This document shows positions 22,480 to 35,637 of a stretch of DNA of 64,000 nucleotides, one piece after another; position 1 is the stretch's first letter, and every line of letters starts with the position of its first letter. A model generated the notes under the pieces. The model did no database searches. It worked only from the letters and a program-made list of their open reading frames with translations, and had not been told where the DNA came from. Source of the stretch: Jaltomata sinuosa (taxonomy: Eukaryota; Streptophyta; Magnoliopsida; Solanales; Solanaceae). The DNA is taken from positions 29,593 to 93,592 of the forward strand of contig QJPP01002921.1 of NCBI GenBank assembly GCA_003996215.1, written 5' to 3'. The position numbers and the translations under genes are program-made.

Positions 22480-24012
22480 GCATAAAATTAGTGATGACCA
22501 CCACCTGACCGACCGCCATCCCTACCACCTATCCTTCCATGCTGCCACCACCTCTAGCCTGACCACCACCCTCTCTAGACGGTAGCTAAACTATATGAAT
22601 AGGCTGGGATGACTGAAATGTACCCTACTGAGGGCAATCTCTAGCATAATGACCACTTCCCCACACTCATAGGAAGCTATACCCCGCTGAGGGCACTCTT
22701 TGGCATAATGATCGCTAACACCGTACTCATAGAAAGGCCTTGATGGCCCATCCTATCAAGACAAACTAGTCGAACCCATATGACTACCACATCCTGATGC
22801 CCCAGAAGCTGTAGAGTGACCCTGCTGACTACTCTAATGCTGCTCAAATGGAGAACTACCAGAAGCCTGAATCCAAGCCTGAACTGGTCAACTAGACTAG
22901 CCCTGGTGCTGCTGTGGGTGATAACCTCAGCCCCACTAGCTCAAACCCTTACCACTGTGATGGGAACCACTATAGCTGCCTTGATATCGGGGCCTCTTAT
23001 CTCTAGATCCTAGATCATGGCAATACAAGTCCTCCATAGTGCGAACATGATCTGCAATAGCCTGGAAGGATCACTCGCTAGCAATTAACACCATAGCTGA
23101 CTGTTTAAACTTTAGTCTCAAACCCCAAATGAATATGCGAACTTTGTCAGGCTCGGTAGGGATGATCATGGCCCCAAATGGAGCAAGCTGGTGAAAGCAA
23201 GTCTCGTACTCAGATACAGTCATAGTACCATGCATAAGCCTATTGAACTTCTCCCTGTGATGCTCTCTGCCTTTGTGGTACGAACTTGGCCATAAATGCC
23301 TCATAGAACTCTGACCAAGGTAACAGAGATGGTCCTCAAGCAACCTGAGCCCTCCACCATAAATTAGCTAGGCCCTCCAGCTGATAAGTAATGTATCCAA
23401 TACCGTGAGTCTCCAGTAAACCCAAATGGTATAGAATCTTCTCACAAGTAGTGATAATGTCATGCAGATCCTGACCAAGTGTACCAGTAAATCTAGGCGG
23501 AGAAAATCTCAGAAATCTGCCCAAAGCCTTCTGCTCTGACTCTGTCATAGCTGGGTAAGGAGCAAGAGGCTGCACAACAGATGGAACCAGAAGACCCTCC
23601 GCACAGGGAGCCACAGTAGCAGGCTACGCTCCTAAACTCTGTACACCCAGGGCTTCCCCCTGAGCAGATGTCTGTGCTACTTCAAAAGGCTGATCCCCGA
23701 TCATACCCAATAATTGTAGAAACAAACCTCGAACACCTGAAGACTGAGCTGGGGTTGATGCTGGCACTGAAGCTAATACTTGAGCTGGCACTGGTGGTAC
23801 CTAGTCTATCCCATGGTTCACATGCTACTACTTCATAACAAACTCGAGCTCATACTTAGGCTCGACCTCTACCCTAGAAACTCTAACTAGTGTCGCTACT
23901 TGAGCACGTCCCCTAGCTCTACCTCTGCGACCTCCCCGACCCTTAGCTGGAGCAGAGGGTGCTAGAGTCGATGGCTTGCCCTTGCTATTGTCGATGATCT
24001 CATATGAACCAT
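22480..24012 (-). pseudogene. Element A gag with doubled zinc knuckle
   Basis: Begins at the ATG 24012-24010 with the low-complexity start found in this group. The capsid domain spans 23614-23071: FLRFSPPRFTG, then HDIITTCEKILYHLG, LANLWWRAQVA, TMTVSEYETCFHQLAPFG and RIFIWGLRL. Nearer the 3' end two zinc-knuckle units of about 60 bp lie in tandem (22629-22745). Both have damaged cysteines, and one has a frameshift. The coat protein is not intact. Confidence 0.82.
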
Positions 24013-24209
24013 CTGTGGAAGAGTGAACTAGAACAAGAAAGATTTCAAGAAGCTTTTAAGGATACTACGCACGAGATAGAAGCAAGAGAAGTCCATGTTT
24101 CCTAAGAAGCCATTGTAGCCTCTTAAAGATTAAGTACAAATGTCTCTGCCCTAATCTGCAGGACTCTAATAGACATTAACTCCTATACCGATGACACCAG
24201 TGCACCTAG

Positions 24210-24221
24210 GCTCTGATACCA
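24210..24221 (-). other. Primer binding site of element A
   Basis: TGGTATCAGAGC on the minus strand, three bases from the 5' LTR end. It is complementary to the 3' end of initiator tRNA-Met, the usual primer of plant LTR elements. Confidence 0.92.
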
Positions 24222-24476
24222 AACTGTCACAACCCAATTTCTCGATCATAATGACACCTACAACCCCCCAGTAGGCAAACCAATTCCCATAGCCCAGAAT
24301 AGTTAGTAATAGGCTACCATCTAATGATCAAGCAGAAGAATAGTAAATAAGCAAAAGCAAAGGAACAAATAAAGAAATAAGCAACAGGAATACGTAAAAA
24401 GAAGCTAAACCAAACCCAAAACCTGGTTCATAGTATAAGAGCTGGAACTACATCAACAGAGTACAAAAGTATCCAG

Positions 24477-24480
<4 letters not shown>

Positions 24481-24510
<30 letters not shown>
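24481..24510. repeat. AT dinucleotide microsatellite
   Basis: (AT)15 in A's 5' LTR. The sister LTR has only a short ATATATACATAT here (about 16010-16020), so this expanded after insertion. Confidence 0.95.
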
Positions 24511-24513
<3 letters not shown>

Positions 24514-26158
24514 TCCAAATAGTAAAAGAGTACATGATACAAAAGATAAACTAAAAGCTAAGCTCTGGTAGCCAAGAGCTCACCCTCTATCTCGAATCGT
24601 CCAAAAGATCAGCCCGTACAAGTCTCCAATGAATCAATGGCGATGGCCCACACTAGGATCTGCACCAGAAAGATACAGAGTATAGTATGAGCACCAATTG
24701 CTAAGCAACGGGTACTCAGTAGGTATCATAGATTGACTTGGGCCATATAAGATATAAGGGCAATAATATAGCAGAAGAGAAGCAAGTAGTCACAGAAAAT
24801 AATGAATAAGTATATGGAAGCTAGCACAAAATGATACAAGAATAAAACAACATACTTGGCTAGCTACTAGAATATATATATCATAGACACATGTGAAAGG
24901 AAGAAGGAACACACATGGGATCCATGCAATAACAGTATATAATGAGAGTTTAAGAAGAAGGAGGTAAGATGTAACCTCAAGTAAGAATGAAAGGCAGTAA
25001 AGAAATAACAGTAACCAGGCTCGAAAACAAGACCAAGAACCAAGTCATGCTAGTAATACCACTCTAAATTACCAATCATCAGAATACAACTATAATAATA
25101 TCCATATTGTGATATAATAATAATAAGTCTACCTACAGTCCCAACAGGTGCCCATACACACAAGGAACACATACAATTGAAGACAAACACTTCGGCATCC
25201 CATACTACAAGAGCATATACTCAACAAACACAAGAAAAGGGTGGAATCTAACACACATATATGATATGATGCAACAATTGAAAACCACATGGAACAGTAA
25301 CCCTTTATGTACCTACTCTAGCACCTACTAGCCCAGTAGGTAGGATCTATAGAAGGACATAACCTGTATACCTCAACTACACTATATACCTCTCCCCCTG
25401 TATACTCAGCATGTAGCCCCTGGTCTGGGTCAACAAGGTTTATAGAGGACCCCGACCACATACTAACTCTCAAAACCTAAACAAAAATAGTCTAGAATGA
25501 ACCCGGATCCAAACTAGTAACCAAGTCTCGACAATGCATGCCCAGAGTCTATCCGAGTCTAAATCAATGACATGAACCTCAAAAGCCCCTACAATGGTGC
25601 TCGAACATAACTAGGTCTAAATAATAGTGAAACAAGTGAAAAACCTCTTTATATGCATGATAATGGTATGCTCAATTAGGAACAGTAGCCCAATAGCTCA
25701 CAATCAATATATCAACCCTCTACCAGCTTCAGTCATTCTACAACAAAGATAACCAGCTCTACGAACTAATAACAATGTTCAAGACTTGCAGACATTCCTA
25801 AATAACCCACCATCTATAGTCTAGAGTCAAATACAAGGCCACACCAGACTGCAAGAATGATATAAGCAACTATAATGAATTTTACAACCAAATGAGTAAA
25901 ATAATATAGACATGAAAGAACGAGAAAGGTCTGGGGTACCAAGCTAATAAACCTAACACGTTAAAATGAGACTATCAATACCCATAATGCTATAATTATA
26001 ACCAGTTAAAATTCGGGTCACCGATGGGCCCATAGGCCCCATAATCCAAATTCAAACATGAAAGAGTGCATAATGACCACCACACTCGCGTGAGTGCATG
26101 CTTAGATTAATGTAATAAATTGGCCAAGGAAAAGGCTCGAAATAGCCTACCAACTAAA

Positions 26159-29100
26159 TGTGATAACCCTTCCAGTCATCTTTGCATTTATTTATACTAT
26201 TAGAGCCTTTCTATAGTGGCCCCAAGTCATTTATGGCTTGCTAGGACTGGTAGTTCGGTGCCCTGGTCATTCGTTTGATCATTTTCTCCATTTGGACATT
26301 CTTAGCTAACATGCTCAGAATTGAATTCTAACAGTTCCTTCGCTCTAGAGCGATGAGTTTGGTCTAGTTGGACCTTCAGTTGAGGCCTGAGAACTTCCGG
26401 TGTGGATTTTGTGTGGTTTTTTCTGTTTTCAGGCCATTTGAGCTGAAAGTGTAACTTTGGGTGACTTTCAATGATCGGAGTGTCGGATTTGAAATCCCAC
26501 GATTCCATCAGCTCCAGAATGCTGAGTTTGGGGTAGGAAGGTGATTGGTTTGGGTTCTGGGTGAGCTGGACTCATTTCAAGCCTTTGGGTTCTTATTCGT
26601 TGGTGTTGAATTGGGTCAACATATCTCCAAAACGACCTCGTATGGAAGTTTCGTCAATTCCGTTGAGTCCAAAACGTCATTTCCACTTTGTTAGCATTAT
26701 TGGTTTTTTAATATCGGTTTCTGATTGTGCCCGGAACACCCCGTAGGGAATTCTAGTGCAACTGGTTTTATTGTAGGTTGTAGGCCTTCAGCGCCAACGG
26801 CGCCCAGGCAGCGCGATCGCGCTAGCCTGTGGCCAGGCCTTCAATGTAATCGCGCAAGGGCCAGCGCGATCGCGCCTCATGGCCTGCAGCTGGCCAGCCC
26901 TTTGGCGCAGGCCTCCTTTAGCGCGATGGCACTGGTCTAGCGCGATAGCGTTGACCAGCGACCATCAACTATATATTTTTGATTGATCGATTTACCAGCC
27001 ATTTACCATCCATATTTCTCACTCTAAAACAGTAAATATTCTCCCAAATTTCTCCATATCAATTATAAACCTTGGGGAATAATTTGTTCGTGGATTTTTC
27101 GTAGTTTTTCATCTTTTGGTAAATACTCTCCCAATCGTTCCTGTAGCTTGTCATTGGACAATATGAAGGTTATGGTTTAACTCCTAGACTTAGCATATAT
27201 CGGATAAAATTACACTAGTTGGCATCCTTGTGTTGGGTTATTACGTTTGTACTACAGACCTTGACCGCTTTTCCATGATTCATCCCATTTCTTTCCTCTG
27301 TTGTGTGTAGAACTCTTGGTATTTGATATTAACAACCTTGTGGTTCTGTGAGGCCTTGTTGACTCTGGAACATAGATGGTGAGATTATTGGGAATGTCCG
27401 CGAGTCCCGAATATAGAAATATCCTTCTAGGCTGGTTATACTTGCTGAGTAGCTTTGGAGCCTGTGCAGGACCGGTAGGTTGTTGTGAGCTGCTGGGCGG
27501 CTTTTGTGTTTTATCATTCATTTCCATGCATGTAAAGATGGTTTATCCATGTTTTACTACGGTTTTGGCTTCAGGCCTACTGGAATTGTTTTCTAAACCT
27601 TACATGGCCCCGGGGGCCCATTTTCGATGGAAATGAATTGGAAAATGGTTCGACTTAACTTGTGAATCTTCTTAGGGTAAAATAAGGTTAAATTGTGATT
27701 TCTATCACCAATTTTACTACTATTGCTAGACTCAATCAGGTCGAGGTGCTAGTTGAGTTTTCCTACTGATTTGAGATGACTTTAGCCTCGTAGGACCGAG
27801 AATTTGAGTTGACTTTCTACTATTTTAGACCCGACTATGGCCCGGGCACCCTTGGAGGGGTTTTTGAGATGTCATCTACTACTTTAGTCCTGGACAGGGT
27901 CTGGGCATGCATATTCAAGATTTAGCCACTGGTTTGAACCCATACTTGATTCCGGAGGACACATTTTCGATTCTGAGTTTTGGTATGGGGTTCGGGACCT
28001 CCATGGACCTTGCCACTCCAGGCCTAAGGCTTTGGGATACGTGTGCCGGGGGGAGGGTATACGGTGGAGTAGACGTATACGGGCAGTGTCCTTCCATAAA
28101 ACCAACCTGCTGGGCCCGATTGGCACCGGAGGAGGTACATACATAGTTTTTATTCCACCCTGAGGTTAACATGCATCATATCATTCATTGCTTAAGATTC
28201 CACCCTTGTTTGCTGTTTGATAATTGTACGCTCTAGTAGTATTGGATGCCGGAGGGTTTGTATTCACTTGTTTGCATTCTCCGGTTGTATGGGTGGCTGG
28301 GGGACTGTAGGTAGACTCTTGTTACTTTATTACGGTTATGAGTATGAGATTGGTTACTGCAAGGTTTTTAGTTCTGGATTGAGATTGTCATGATTAACTT
28401 GGTTATTGATTTCTATTTTTTGAGAATGTCTACCTTTATTCCTCTCTCCCATTCCTTATACTTGAGGTTACCAGTGTACCGTCCATTTCTAGAACTCATT
28501 ATGTATATATTGTTATTGCAAGGATCCCAGGTGTTCCATTTCTTACTTTTACCTGTGCCTGTTGTGTATATACTTTATTTTCTAGCCTTGTATGCTATTT
28601 TTGTTGTCTTCCCTCTGGGCTAGTTCATGTGTACTTTTTTTTAATTTCCGTGACTGCTTGCTTTTATTATGTTTGCTACTGCGCTTTTATGTTATATTTG
28701 CCCAATTGGCCTATAAGACCTACGGGGTAACTTATGCTTTGTATTTGGTGCTCACTCTACACACTGCATCTTCTGGTGTAGATCCTAGTGTGAGTTATCA
28801 CCGCTAGCTTGTGGGAGACTCGTTCTTGGAGTTTTGTGTCATCCAGACTGAGGGTGAGCTCTTGGCGATCGGAGCTTGACTCTAGTTTATCTTTGTTTAT
28901 ATTTTGTACTCTTATAGCTTCGGACACATGATGCATATATTTTATTTTGGGATCCTTTGTACTCCTTAAGTAGATCGGGATCTTATACGCCATGATATCA
29001 TGTTTTGGGTTGGTTTAGCTTCCAATTTGTATTTATATTACTCTTGTTATCCAGTTTATTCATCTTGTTCCCTTGCTTCCACTTATTTATTTGTTCTTCC

Positions 29101-29210
29101 ACTTAAATGGTTAGAAGGTAGCCCATTACTAACCGTTCTGGGCTACGGGGATTGGTTCACCTACTAGGGGGTTGTAGGTGCCATCATGACTGAGAAATTG
29201 AGTCATGAAA
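26159..29210 (+). mobile_element. Element B 5' LTR
   Basis: 3,052 bp from TGTGATAACCC to GAGTCATGAAA (the last two bases decayed from CA). It aligns with 31830-35436 but lacks about 500 bp that the 3' LTR has at about 32875-33370. The PBS follows four bases downstream. Confidence 0.87.
26790..26977 (+). promoter_or_regulatory. LTR promoter of B (5' LTR): GCGATCGC array plus TATA
   Basis: GCGCGATCGCGC-like units near 26812 and 26858, and related units (AATCGCGC, GCGATGGC, GCGATAGCG) to 26950, precede TATATATT at 26970-26977. The layout is the same as in A and C. Confidence 0.6.
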
Positions 29211-29213
29211 ACT

Positions 29214-29225
29214 TGGTATCAGAGC
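29214..29225 (+). other. Primer binding site of element B
   Basis: TGGTATCAGAGC, four bases after the 5' LTR; initiator tRNA-Met type. Confidence 0.92.
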
Positions 29226-29422
29226 CCTAGGTTCACCGGTGTCATCGTTATAGGATCCAATGTCTAGTAGAGTCCTGCGGATTGGGACGGAGACGTCCGT
29301 ACTCAATCTTCAGGAGGCTATAATGACATCTTAGGAAAATGGACTTTTCTTGTTTTTCTCTCGTGTGTAGTATCCTTGAAAGTTTCTAGAAATCTCACTT
29401 ATTCAGGTTCACTCTTCCACAG

Positions 29423-30291
29423 ATGGTTCGTACGATATCTTTAGCTTCTGGCGGAGGAGAACCTTCTGCCCCTGCACCTCCGACTCCATCTAGGGCTCGG
29501 GGTGGTCGCCGGGTAGAGGTAGGGGTCGAGGACACCCTAGAGCAGTGGCTCCTACTAGATCTGTTAGAGTTAAGGTAGATCCAGAGTATGCTTACAAGCA
29601 AGAGTTACTCCAGAGTAGCAACATGTGGACTCGAGGACAGCCCAGGTACTACCAGCTTACGTACCAGTTCTAGCACCTGTTTCTATGCTAGCTTTAGCCC
29701 CAGATAAGTCTTCAGATTTTAGGAGTTTGCTTGTTCAGCTATTAGGTATGATTAGAGAGAGACCTTTAGAGGTAGCACATACATCCATTCAGTAGGCAAC
29801 CCTGGGTGTTCAGAGTTCAGGAGCGCTGCTTGATACTGCGGCTCCCCATGCTGAGGTTATTCCAGTCCCATCAATTGCCCAGCCTGTTGCTCCTCGCCCT
29901 ACTATGAAAAAAATGGAGCAGAGGCCTTGGGTAGGTTTCTGAGATTAGCACCAACGAGATTCGTTGGTATGTCGGGTCAGGACCCACATGCTTTCATTTC
30001 CACCTGTGAGGAGATGTTGCATCATGTGGGGCTATTGGAGGCTCACGGGGTTGGCTATACTTTAAATCAACTGGAAGGTCCATCGAAGTTATGCTGGAGG
30101 GCACAAGTTGCTTGCAGGCCTTCGACATTACCTTTCTTGACCTGGTCCGAGTTTTATGAGGCCTTTATGGCCAAATTCTTGCCACAGAGTGATAAAGAGC
30201 GTCAGAGGAAGGAGTTCACTAAACTTTCTCAGGATTCTATGACTGTCTCAGAGTACGAGACCCGTTTCCATCAGCTTGCTCCAATTGGTTA
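29423..30291 (+). pseudogene. Element B gag (C-terminally deleted)
   Basis: Starts ATG GTT CGT at 29423, after a leader. The N-terminal Arg/Gly-rich segment shifts frame. The capsid domain is open from about 29927: FLRLAPTRFVGMSGQDPHAF, EEMLHHVGLLEAHGVGY, CWRAQVACRP, and MTVSEYETRFHQLAPIG at 30240-30290. The product stops exactly where A continues into the rest of capsid and the zinc knuckle. Beyond 30291 the sequence is integrase-side. Confidence 0.85.
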
Positions 30292-31829
30292 GGCTTGACT
30301 TATCGGATCCTAGCAGAGTTCTTTCCAGTGTTGAGGTTCGTTCGAGACTAGTTGATCAGATTCAGAGCCAACAGTTTGAGGATCAGAGTTTGTGTGACCT
30401 TCATGATCAGGTAGTTCAGGGTAGGGCCAGCTGGGCTGCTTTGGGTTCTGATGGTATTATGAGGTTTTATTGTCGGCTTTGTGTTCCGAGGGTTGGTGAT
30501 TTGATTCAGTTGATACTCTGTGAGGCACATTGTACTAGATATTCCATTCATCCTGGTGCAACAAATATGTATAGAGATTTGAGAGAGCTCTACTGGTAGT
30601 GTGGGATGAAGCAGGATGTAGCACAGTTTGTATCTCAGTGCTTGAACTATCAACAGGTGAAGTTCGAGCATCTGAGACTGGGTGGCTTGATGCAGCGATT
30701 TCCTATTCCCGAGTGGAAGTGGGAAGGTATTACTATAGACTTTGTTGTCAGTTTGCCTCATACTTCTCGGGGTTTTGATTCCATTTGGGTGATTGTGGAT
30801 TGGCTAACTAAGTCGTCACACTTCTTGCAGGTTTAGACTTCCTACAGTGCTGAGAGGTTGGCTCAGATCTATATTCGTGAGATTGTTCGATTGTACGGGG
30901 TCCCAGCTTCTATCATTTCAGACCGTGGCACATAGTTCACATCTCAATTCTGGAGATCTATACAGAGGGATTTGGGTACAGAGGTTCATCTTAGTACTGC
31001 TTTCCACCCTCAGACAGATGGCCAGTCCAAGAGGACTATTCAATTCCTGGAGGACATGTTTCGGGCTTGTGTTCTTGAGTTTGGAGGTTCATAGGATCAG
31101 TTTATTCGATTAGCCGAGTTTGCATATAATAATAGCTTTCATTCGAGCATTGGAATGGCACCTTTTGAGGCTTTGTATGGTAGGCATTGCAGATCATCGA
31201 TTGGTTGGTTTGATGGGTTAGATTCCAGACTGCAGAGTACAGATTTTCTTAGAGATTCCTTGGACCGAGTCCGTTTGATTTAGGACAGACTTAGAGCAGC
31301 CCAAAGTAGGCAGAAGAGCTATGCTGATCGTAGACTTCGTGCCTTGGAGTTCATTGTTGGTGACTTGGTTTTACTTCAAGTATCGCCTGTGAAGGGCGTG
31401 ATGAGATTTGGTCGGCGGGGTAATATTATCCCTAGGTTTATTGGGCCGTTTGAGATCCTGCAGAGGGTTGGTAGTGTTGCCTACATGTTAGCTTTGCCTC
31501 TGATGTTCTCAGCTGTTCACCCAGTTTTTCATGTCTCGATGTTGCGCCGGTATGTGCCAGATGAGTCTCACATATTACATTGGGATTCAGTTCAGTTGGA
31601 TGAGAGCTTGTCATTTGTTGAGGAGCCGATAGCTATTCTGGACACAGATATCAGGAGATTGAGATATAGGGAGATTCCAGTTGTGAAAGTTCAGTGGAGG
31701 CACTGTTCGGTCGAGGAGGCTACTTGGGAGACTGAGAGTGAGTTGCGTGCTCAGTATCCGCAGTTGTTCGAGCCTTCAGGTACTCCCTTCTTCTCGACTT
31801 TCGAGGATGAAAGCCCTTTTAGTAGTGGA
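30292..31829 (+). pseudogene. Element B integrase with chromodomain-like tail
   Basis: Starts at the gag junction with LVRLDLSDPSRVLSSVEV, the segment that follows RNase H in C. Zinc-binding region: YSIHPGATNMYRDLRELYW, then GMKQDVAQFVSQCLNY. Core: TIDFVVSLPHTS (about 30735) and ISDRGT (about 30925, followed by a stop). The third motif reads TDGQSKRTI, so the catalytic Glu is Lys. The GPY module is FIGPFEILQRVGSVAYM, then HPVFHVSMLRRYVPDESH. The chromodomain-like end is VKVQWRHCSVEEATWETE (about 31690-31735). The last frame (31344-31793) is open. Confidence 0.88.
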
Positions 31830-34800
31830 TGTTATGATGACCCTTCCGATCATCTTCGCATTTACGCATTTATTTGTACTGTTAGAGCCTTTCTGTAGTG
31901 GCCCCAAGTCATTTATGGCTTGCTGGGACCAATAGTTTGGTGCCCTGGTCATTTGTTTGATCATTTTGGCCGTTTGCCCATTTTAGAGCTTTAAACTTAG
32001 TATATTGTTGACTTTAGTCAACATTCTTAGGTAACGTGCTTGTAATTGAATTTTGACAGTTTCGTTAGCTCTAGAGCGATGATTTTGGTCGAGCTGGACC
32101 TTTAGTTGAGGCCTGAGAACTTCTGGTGTGGGTTTTGTGTGGTCTTCTCTGTTTTTAGGCCATTTGGAGATGAAAGTGTAACTTTGGGTTACTTTCGATG
32201 ATCGGAGTGTCGGATTTGAAATTTGACAATTCCATCAGCTCCGGAATGTTGAGTTTGGGGTAGAAAGGTGGTTGGTTCAGGTTCTGGGTGAGCCGAACTC
32301 ATTTTGAGCCTTTAGGTTCTTATTCGTTAGTGTTGACTTGGGTCAACTTTTCTCTGAAATGACCTCGTATGGAAGTTTCGTCGATCCCATTGAGTCTGGA
32401 ACATCGTTTCCTCTCTGTTGGCATTATTGGTTTTTGAATATCGATTTTCAATTGTGCCCGGAACACCCCATAGGGAATTCTAGTGCAGCTGGTTTTATTG
32501 CAGTTCGCAGGCCTTCAGCGCCAACGACTCCCAGGCAGGCGATCGCGCGAGCCTGTAGCCAGGCCTTTAGCGCAATCGCGCAAGGGACAGCGCGATCGTG
32601 CCTCAAAGCCTACAGCCGGCCAGTGTAATTGTGCCATTTTAGCGCGATGGCGCTTTGGCTCTAGGCCTCCTTCAGCGCGATGGCGCTGGTCTAGCGCGAT
32701 AGCGCTGACCAAGGATCATCAGCTATATATTTCTAGTTGTTCAATTTTTCAGACATTTTCTCTCCACCTTTCTCACTCTAAAATAATAAATACTCTCCCA
32801 AATTGGTCCATATCAATTCTAAACCTTGGGGAATCATTTTTTCATGGATTTTCCGTAGTTCTTCATTTTTTGGTAAGCCTTCTTCTTCCTTGAATTTTCT
32901 TGTTCTCTCTCTAAATTCCACAATTGATGCTCATTCCAAAGCTTGGAAATACTTTGGTGGTGGCTGCCTCTAAGCTTGTGCATGTTCGTGGGGGTGAAGA
33001 ATTCTTCGTCTTGGCTTAAATTCCATCTTTGTGGTAAGTAATTCTTGCCCAATTTCCGATTTTTATTCTTGAAATTCCATCTTTAAACCCCAACTTGAGC
33101 GGGCTGTTTTGGCTCCTTCCTCTTGGCCAATTGTGCTCAATTTTGGAGCATGACTTCTTGGCATCATTGGGGTCATCGTGCTTCTTCTCATTTTTGGTTT
33201 CAGGTTATGGGCCTCGCTGGCCCATTTTTGACCCGGATATCGACCCGGCCACAATTGTAGCACTATGGGTATCGTTAGACTCGCTTTAATATGTTTTTCA
33301 CATTGTTGATAGTTTGACCCTCGTTCGGAGCTTCTTGGAGTAGCTCGGCCCCATATATCATTATTTTTGTAGCTTGTCATCAAACGACAGGTAGGTTACG
33401 GTTTAACTCTTCGACTTAGCATATATCGAATAAAATTGTACTAGCTGGCATCCTTGGGTTGGGTTATTAGGTTGGTACCACAGACCTTGACCGCTTTTTC
33501 ATGATTCGTCCCATTTCTTTCCTCCGTTGTGTATAGTACTCTTGGTATTTGATATTAACACCCTTGTGGTCCTGTGAGGCCTTGTTGACTCTGGAACATA
33601 GATGGTGGGATTATTGGGAATGTCCGCGAACCCCGGACATAAAAATATCCTTCTAGGCTGGTTATGCTTGATGAGTAGCTTTAGAGCCTATGCAGGGCCG
33701 ATAGGTTGTTGTGAGCTGCTGGGCGGCTATTTGTGTTTGTTCATTCATTTCCATGCATGCAAAAAGAGGGTTTATCCATGTTTTACTATGGATTTGTCTT
33801 CGGGCCTACTGGAATTATTTTCTAAACTTTGCATGGCCCCGGGGGCCCATTTTCGATGGAAATGAAATGGAAAATAGTTTGACTTAACTTGTGAATCTTT
33901 TTAGGGTAAAAGAAGCTTAAATTATGATTTCTATCACCAATTTTACTACTATTGCTAGACTCGACCGGGTCAAGGTGCTAGTTGAGTTTTCTTACTGATT
34001 TGAGATGACTTTAGCCTAGGTCGGACCGAGCATTTTAGTTGACTTTCTACGGTTTTAGACCAGGCTATTCCCTGGGCACCCTTGGAGGGGTTTTTGAGAT
34101 GTCATCTATTACTTTACTCCTGTACAGGGTCTGGGCATGCATATTCGAGATTTAGCCACTGGCTTAAACCCAGACTTGATTCTAGAGGACACATTTTTGA
34201 TACAGAGTTTTGGTATGGGGTACGGGACCTCCATGGACCTTGCCGCCCTGGGCCTGAGGCTTTGGGCTGCGTGTGCCGAGGGGAGGGTATACGGCGGATT
34301 AGAGGTATATGAGCAGTGTCCTTCCATGGAACCTACCTGCTGGGCCTGATCGGCACCGGAGGAGGTACATACAGAGTTTTTATTCCACCCTGAGGTTAGC
34401 ATGCATCATATCATTCATTGCTTGAGATTCTACCCTTGTTTGCGGTTTGTTAATTGTACGCTCCAGTAGTATGGGATGCCAGAAGTTTTTTTTCACTTGT
34501 TTGCATTCCCCGATTGTATGGGCGGCCAGAGGACTGTAGGTAGACTCTTGTTACTTTATTACGGTTATAAGTATGAGATTGCTTACTGCAAGGTTGTTAG
34601 TTCTGGATTGAGATTGTCATGATTAGCTTGGTTATTGATTTATGTTTTCCGAGCATGTCTTTCTTTATTCCTCTCTCCCATTCCTTATACTTGAGGTTAT
34701 CGGTATACCATCCATTTCTAGAACTCGTTATGTATGTACTGTTATTTCAAGGATCCCAGGTGTGCTATTTCTTACTTTCACCTGTGCCTGTTATGTATAT

Positions 34801-35436
34801 ACTCTATTTGCTAACCTTGTATGTTGTTCTTGTTGTCTTCCCTCTGGGCTAGTTCTAGTGTACTTTTCATTGATTTCTGTGAATGCTTGCTTCTATTCTG
34901 TTTGCTACTGCGCTTTTATGTTATATGTGCCCAGTCGGACTATGATACCTACTGGTGCCTTATGCTTCACATTTGGTGCTCACCCTACACACTACATCTT
35001 CTGGTGCAGATCCTAGTATGATCCATCACCGCTAGCTCATGGGAGACTCGTGCTTGGAGTTTTGTGTCATTCAGACTGAGGGTGAGGTCTTGGAGACCGG
35101 ATCTTGACTCTAGTTTATCTTTTTGTATATTTTGTACTCTTATAGCTTCGGAGACATTATGTATATATTTTATTTTTGGATCCTTTGTACTCCTTATGTA
35201 GATGGGGCTCTTATACGCCATGATATTAGGTTTGGGTTGGTTTAGCTTCCGCTTTGTATTTATATTACTCCTGTTATCCACTTTATTCATCTTGTTCCCT
35301 TGCTTCGCTTATTTATTTGTTCTTCCACTTAAACTATTAGAAGGTAGCCCATTACTAACCTTTTCGGGCTACGGGGATTGGTTCGCCTACTGGGGGGTTG
35401 TAGGTGCCATCATGACCGAGAAATTAGGTCGTGACA
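31830..35436 (+). mobile_element. Element B 3' LTR
   Basis: 3,607 bp from TGTTATGATGACCC to TAGGTCGTGACA. It keeps the 500 bp segment that is missing from the 5' LTR. A purine-rich AGTAGTGGA tract sits just before it. Confidence 0.88.
32535..32732 (+). promoter_or_regulatory. LTR promoter of B (3' LTR): GCGATCGC array plus TATA
   Basis: GGCGATCGCGCG at about 32538, then CAATCGCGC, GCGCGATCGTGC, GCGATGGCGC (twice) and GCGCGATAGCGC, followed by TATATATTT at 32724-32732. More CpG sites survive here than in the 5' copy. Confidence 0.6.
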
Positions 35437-35637
35437 CTAAAGTAACATTTAAGGAATCAAAGAGGGGAAATACAGAGTTAAACTGAGAACTTACCAAATT
35501 GGAGAAACGAAAAAGATCACCGGACCAAGAATTTACACCTAAATGCCAAGAATTGAAGTAATGCAGAGCTTTGGTGAGTTTGGAGATAATAACAATGGAG
35601 GAAATGGATTTTGGAGTGATAAAAACAAAGGAGAAGG

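Larger units (their letters stand above)
26159..35436 (+). mobile_element. Ty3/gypsy element B (deletion derivative) nested in A
   Basis: 9,278 bp on the plus strand: 5' LTR 26159-29210, internal 29211-31829, 3' LTR 31830-35436. The target CTAAA is duplicated perfectly at 26154-26158 and 35437-35441. The internal region is only 2.6 kb because gag is joined directly to the integrase region; protease, RT and RNase H are missing. It must have been mobilised in trans, or deleted after insertion. Confidence 0.92.

Noticed and set aside
32338..32893. Overlapping ORFs of 96 and 136 residues in B's 3' LTR
   Set aside because: They cross the CpG palindrome array and promoter of the LTR; codon content follows the repeat. 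Similar shadows occur in the 5' LTR.
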